Assembly (NCBI GenBank): GCA_030612085.1
Contig: JAUWOM010000041.1
Coordinates: 1 to 8,779, forward strand
DNA: 8,779 nt
Direction of reading: 5' to 3'
Source of the DNA: Actinomycetes bacterium
Lineage (GTDB): Bacteria; Actinomycetota; Humimicrobiia; JAHJRV01
The position numbers and the translations under genes were made by a program. The notes under the pieces are model-generated. The model saw nothing but the letters and a program-made list of their open reading frames with translations, did not search any database and was not told the origin of the DNA. Of this stretch, positions 5,898-8,779 are shown in pieces; positions within the stretch are counted from its first letter, which is position 1, and each line of letters begins with the position of its first letter.

Positions 5898-6740
5898 ATG
5901 CCAGCAGATTTACATATACATAGCAATGCTTCAGATGGTATTCTAAGTCCCTCTGAAATTGTAAAAATTGCAAAAAAGACGGGGTTAAGTGCTATCTCTA
6001 TAACTGATCATGATAGTATAAATGGATTGGAAGAAGCTATCACTGAATCAAAAAAAAATGATTTAAATTTTATTCCTGGGATTGAGTTAAGCTCAGAGAG
6101 TGAGGAGTATGATCTACATATTCTTGGTTATTTTATTGACTATCATTCAAAGCAATTAAAAGAATTTTTAAAAGATCTTCAAAATAAAAGAGAATTAAGA
6201 GCAAAAAAGATAGTAAATAGACTTAAAAAAGCGGGAATAAAAATAGAATATGAACAAGTAGCAAAACAAAGTCACGGAGAATCAATAGGAAGGCCTCATT
6301 TAGCAAGAACATTAGTTGAACTTGGTTATGCAAGTTCATTTCAGGAAGCATTTAGACTTTTTTTAGGAAGGGAAAAATCTTACTATGTAAAAAAATATGT
6401 AATTTCCCCGGAGAAAGTTATAGAAGTTTTGATAAATGCTAAAGCTGTTCCTGTTTTAGCACATCCTTTCTCTGGTAATAATATTAGGTTTATACAACCA
6501 TTAGTTAAAATTGGCTTAATGGGAATAGAAGTTTATCATCCTTCACACAGTAATTTTATGATAAATGAATTAATAAGAATAGCTGATGGTTATGGATTGA
6601 TAAAAACAGGAGGAACAGATTTTCATGGAAACTATTCTATAATAAATCCTAAAATTAAAATAAAAAATATAGGTGATATAACTGTTAATGATGATGTAGT
6701 TGAACAACTTTCCGAAAAAGCAAAGGAGCTTAGAAAATAG
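5898..6740 (+). CDS. PHP-domain phosphoesterase, TrpH/YciV (RNase AM-like) family
   Basis: This 280-residue protein belongs to the PHP metal-dependent phosphoesterases. Metal-ligand motifs are complete: D4-L-H6-x-H8 at the N terminus, D13, T36-D37-H38-D39, Glu63 in GIELS, His74 in HILGY, His189 in LAHPF, and D241-F-H243 in GGTDFHG. Studied members of this single-domain group hydrolyse 3',5'-nucleoside bisphosphates and trim 5' RNA ends (RNase AM/YciV in Escherichia coli). A similar nucleotide or RNA 5'-end role is inferred here. The start is ATG 5898 with AAAGG at 5887-5891. It ends 5 bp before miaB. The nearby genes rny and miaB also act on RNA, but the genomic link does not prove a shared pathway. 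Confidence 0.88.
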   Translation: MPADLHIHSNASDGILSPSEIVKIAKKTGLSAISITDHDSINGLEEAITESKKNDLNFIPGIELSSESEEYDLHILGYFIDYHSKQLKEFLKDLQNKRELRAKKIVNRLKKAGIKIEYEQVAKQSHGESIGRPHLARTLVELGYASSFQEAFRLFLGREKSYYVKKYVISPEKVIEVLINAKAVPVLAHPFSGNNIRFIQPLVKIGLMGIEVYHPSHSNFMINELIRIADGYGLIKTGGTDFHGNYSIINPKIKIKNIGDITVNDDVVEQLSEKAKELRK

Positions 6741-6745
6741 AAAAG

Positions 6746-8068
6746 ATGATAGAAAATAAGAAATTTTCAATAATTACCTTTGGCTGTCAGATGAATAAAT
6801 ATGATTCAGAAAGAATTGCAGGACTTCTTTGTAAATATAAAGCTCAGTATGAAGAGAACACACAAAATGCAGATGTAATTGTATTTAATACCTGCACTGT
6901 TAGAGAAAGTGCTGATGATAGATTGTTTGGTCAATTAGGTAACCTCAGGGGTGTAAAAGAAGAAAAACCTGATTTGATAATAGCAGTTGGTGGTTGCTTA
7001 GCTCAGAGTTATGGTGAAAAATTACTATTAAAATTTCCTCAAATTGATATTGTTTTTGGAACACATAATATTGAAAGATTTCCATATCTTCTTAAAAGTA
7101 GAATATTAACTGGTAATAGAGTTATTGAATTGAAAAATGAAAGTACTTATGATATTTCATGCCTTCCATCTTCCAGGGAAAAATCATTCTCAGCATGGGT
7201 TTCAATTATGCATGGATGTAACAATTTTTGTTCATATTGCATAGTTCCATATGTTAGAGGGAGACAATCAAGTAGACCATCAAGCCAAATAATTAAAGAG
7301 GTCAAAAATTTGGTGTCATCTGGAGTTATAGAAATAACCCTACTTGGTCAAAATGTAAATTCATATGGGAAAGATTTAGCAGATGATTTAAATTTTCCGA
7401 AATTATTAAAAAGTTTGAGTGAAATTTCTGGATTAAAAAGAATAAGGTTTATAACATCTCATCCAAAAGATTTTAACAGCGAAACTATAAAAGTGGTAGC
7501 AGAATCTGAGAGATTATGCAATCATTTTCATCTTCCATTACAAGCAGGATCTAACAAGGTATTAAAAGATATGAATAGAGGTTATAAAAAAGACAAGTAC
7601 TTAAGACTAACTGAAGAGATATACAACATGATTCCAGATGCTAGTATAACGACTGATATAATGGTTGGTTTTCCAACAGAAACCGAGAAAGATTTTCTTG
7701 AAACATTGGATGTAGTAGAAAAGGTAAAATTTGATAATGCTTTTACTTTTATATATTCACCAAGACCAGGAACTAAAGCTATAAAATTTAATAATAATTT
7801 TTCACATAAAGAAAAAATGAATCGTTTTAAAAGATTGGTAGAAAAACAAACTTCTATAAGTCAGATGAAAAATGATCGATTAATTGGTAAAAGTTTTAAT
7901 GTTTTAGTGGAGGATTTCTCAAAGAAGGATAAAGAAATGCTTATGGGTAGAACAAAAACAAATAAGATTGTTAATTTTAATGGTGATTCAAATCTAATTG
8001 GTAGAATAGTTTATGTAGATATAATATCTGCAAAAGCTCATTACTTAATTGGAAAATTAAAGTTGTAA
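6746..8068 (+). CDS. miaB: tRNA-2-methylthio-N6-dimethylallyladenosine synthase MiaB
   Basis: MiaB adds the 2-methylthio group to i6A37 in tRNAs reading UNN codons, improving decoding. The 440-residue protein has the family's three parts. The N-terminal MTTase domain has auxiliary-cluster cysteines C14 (TFGCQMN), C50 (NTCTVRESA) and C84 (GGCLAQ). The radical SAM core has C158-x3-C162-x2-C165 and LGQNVNSYG. A C-terminal TRAM RNA-binding domain spans about 376-438. The NTCTVRE and GCQMN wording favours MiaB over the ribosomal-protein enzyme RimO or the t6A enzyme MtaB. The start is ATG 6746, 5 bp after the PHP stop. The nearest Shine-Dalgarno, AAAGGAG (6722-6728), is 17 nt away, too far for normal use, so expression may rely on coupling to the PHP gene. 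Confidence 0.95.
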   Translation: MIENKKFSIITFGCQMNKYDSERIAGLLCKYKAQYEENTQNADVIVFNTCTVRESADDRLFGQLGNLRGVKEEKPDLIIAVGGCLAQSYGEKLLLKFPQIDIVFGTHNIERFPYLLKSRILTGNRVIELKNESTYDISCLPSSREKSFSAWVSIMHGCNNFCSYCIVPYVRGRQSSRPSSQIIKEVKNLVSSGVIEITLLGQNVNSYGKDLADDLNFPKLLKSLSEISGLKRIRFITSHPKDFNSETIKVVAESERLCNHFHLPLQAGSNKVLKDMNRGYKKDKYLRLTEEIYNMIPDASITTDIMVGFPTETEKDFLETLDVVEKVKFDNAFTFIYSPRPGTKAIKFNNNFSHKEKMNRFKRLVEKQTSISQMKNDRLIGKSFNVLVEDFSKKDKEMLMGRTKTNKIVNFNGDSNLIGRIVYVDIISAKAHYLIGKLKL

Positions 8069-8160
8069 AAAGTGATTAAAAATAGTAGTTTTTGATGTTA
8101 GTATAAGTAAAAAATTATTTTTATATTAAAATAAAAAAGATTAGTTAAAATGGAGATTAA

Positions 8161-8779
8161 ATGTCAAGTATATCTTTAGGAATAATAGCGCCTCATCCAC
8201 CAATCATAGTTTCACCAATTGGAAGTGAGCATGATCTTAAACAAGTAAAAAAAACTATTTCAGCACTAAAAAAACTAAATGAAGACATCAGACAGATAAA
8301 TCCTGAAATTTTAATTGTTATTTCTCCTCACAGTACGGTATATCAAGATGCATATGCAATAAGAGTACAAAATATATTAAAAGGAAACTTATCAAATTTT
8401 GGTTATCAGCAAATATCAATTCAAATGAAAAATGATACTGCATTTATTGAATCACTAATCAAAAATATGAATAAGAATTCAATAAAGGCGTTAAAAATAG
8501 ATGAAAGTGAAGGTTTTTTTCATGGTCAAAATGAATTGGATCATGGAGTAATAGTTCCTCTTTATTACCTAACTGATGAAAATAAGTACAATTTGATTAG
8601 TCTCTCAATATCTTTTCTAAATTTTCAAAATCATTATAAATTTGGAAAAGTAATTAATGATACTGTTAAAGAAACTGGAAAAGATGCTGTTTTTATAGCA
8701 AGTGGAGATTTGTCTCATAGATTAAAACCTGGAGCACCAGCTGGTTTTAATCTAGATGGTGAGAAATTTGATAAGAAGA
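8161..8779 (+). CDS. LigB-domain protein, AmmeMemoRadiSam system protein A type (partial)
   Basis: The first 206 codons of an open frame run off the window end. The start is ATG 8161 with GGAG (8152-8155) 5 nt upstream. The N terminus GIIAPHPPIIVSPIG and the motifs SPH57, H121-G-Q-N, D127-H128-G and SGDLSH186 match the class III extradiol dioxygenase (LigB) fold, with His12, His57 and the later histidines as likely metal ligands. In many clostridial and thermophilic bacteria this domain is fused to a C-terminal AMMECR1 domain and annotated AmmeMemoRadiSam system protein A; that part would lie outside the window. The system (AMMECR1, MEMO and a radical SAM protein) is widespread, but its reaction was long unknown. 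True aromatic-ring dioxygenase activity is unlikely. The 92-bp gap after miaB holds no clear terminator. Confidence 0.8.
   Translation, partial: MSSISLGIIAPHPPIIVSPIGSEHDLKQVKKTISALKKLNEDIRQINPEILIVISPHSTVYQDAYAIRVQNILKGNLSNFGYQQISIQMKNDTAFIESLIKNMNKNSIKALKIDESEGFFHGQNELDHGVIVPLYYLTDENKYNLISLSISFLNFQNHYKFGKVINDTVKETGKDAVFIASGDLSHRLKPGAPAGFNLDGEKFDKK

Noticed and set aside
8092..8121. TTGATG/TATTTT pair as a promoter for the LigB gene
   Set aside because: The -10 matches only four of six bases with an 18-bp spacer in very A+T-rich DNA, indistinguishable from background.

Overview
This window comes from a low-G+C bacterium: coding DNA is roughly 30% G+C by eye and the spacers are lower. Codons AGA and ATA are used heavily, ribosome binding sites are AGGAGG-like, and UGA is a stop (it ends moaC), so the standard bacterial code applies. 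All genes are on the + strand. RNase Y, SpoVS, MiaB, a PHP phosphoesterase and an AmmeMemoRadiSam-type LigB protein together suit a Clostridia-type Firmicute or a SpoVS-bearing lineage such as Atribacterota. The window alone does not settle which.

Region 1 (1-2828) is a tungstate/molybdate module. It holds the tail of a TupB-like permease, its ATPase TupC (TTG start overlapping the permease gene), then moaA and moaC, the two enzymes that turn GTP into cyclic pyranopterin monophosphate. Oxyanion uptake and cofactor synthesis therefore sit in one apparent operon. The moaA-moaC gap holds a 16-bp direct repeat copied from the end of moaA and a strong 50-bp imperfect hairpin.

Region 2 (2829-4924) is the RNase Y gene behind a 450-bp non-coding leader, the most interesting part of the window. 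A good sigma-A-type promoter (2890-2918) is followed at the predicted transcript start by GGCTTGAAAC. This is exactly complementary to GTTTCAAGCC, which overlaps the 5' arm of an intrinsic terminator ending 8 bp before the rny ribosome binding site. That is the layout of a terminator/antiterminator switch. The rny reading frame has no ATG, GTG or TTG at a usable distance from its strong Shine-Dalgarno, and the correctly spaced codon is ATT, a very rare start. A strong terminator follows rny.

Region 3 (4925-5897) holds spoVS, preceded by a sigma-H-type promoter candidate and two imperfect direct repeats 60 bp apart. It is followed by a gene-free stretch with what looks like a solitary end of an IS3-family element, then a promoter candidate for the next gene.

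Region 4 (5898-8779) holds a TrpH/YciV-type PHP phosphoesterase and miaB, 5 bp apart and probably co-transcribed. After them comes the 5' part of a LigB-domain gene of the AmmeMemoRadiSam protein A type, cut by the window end.
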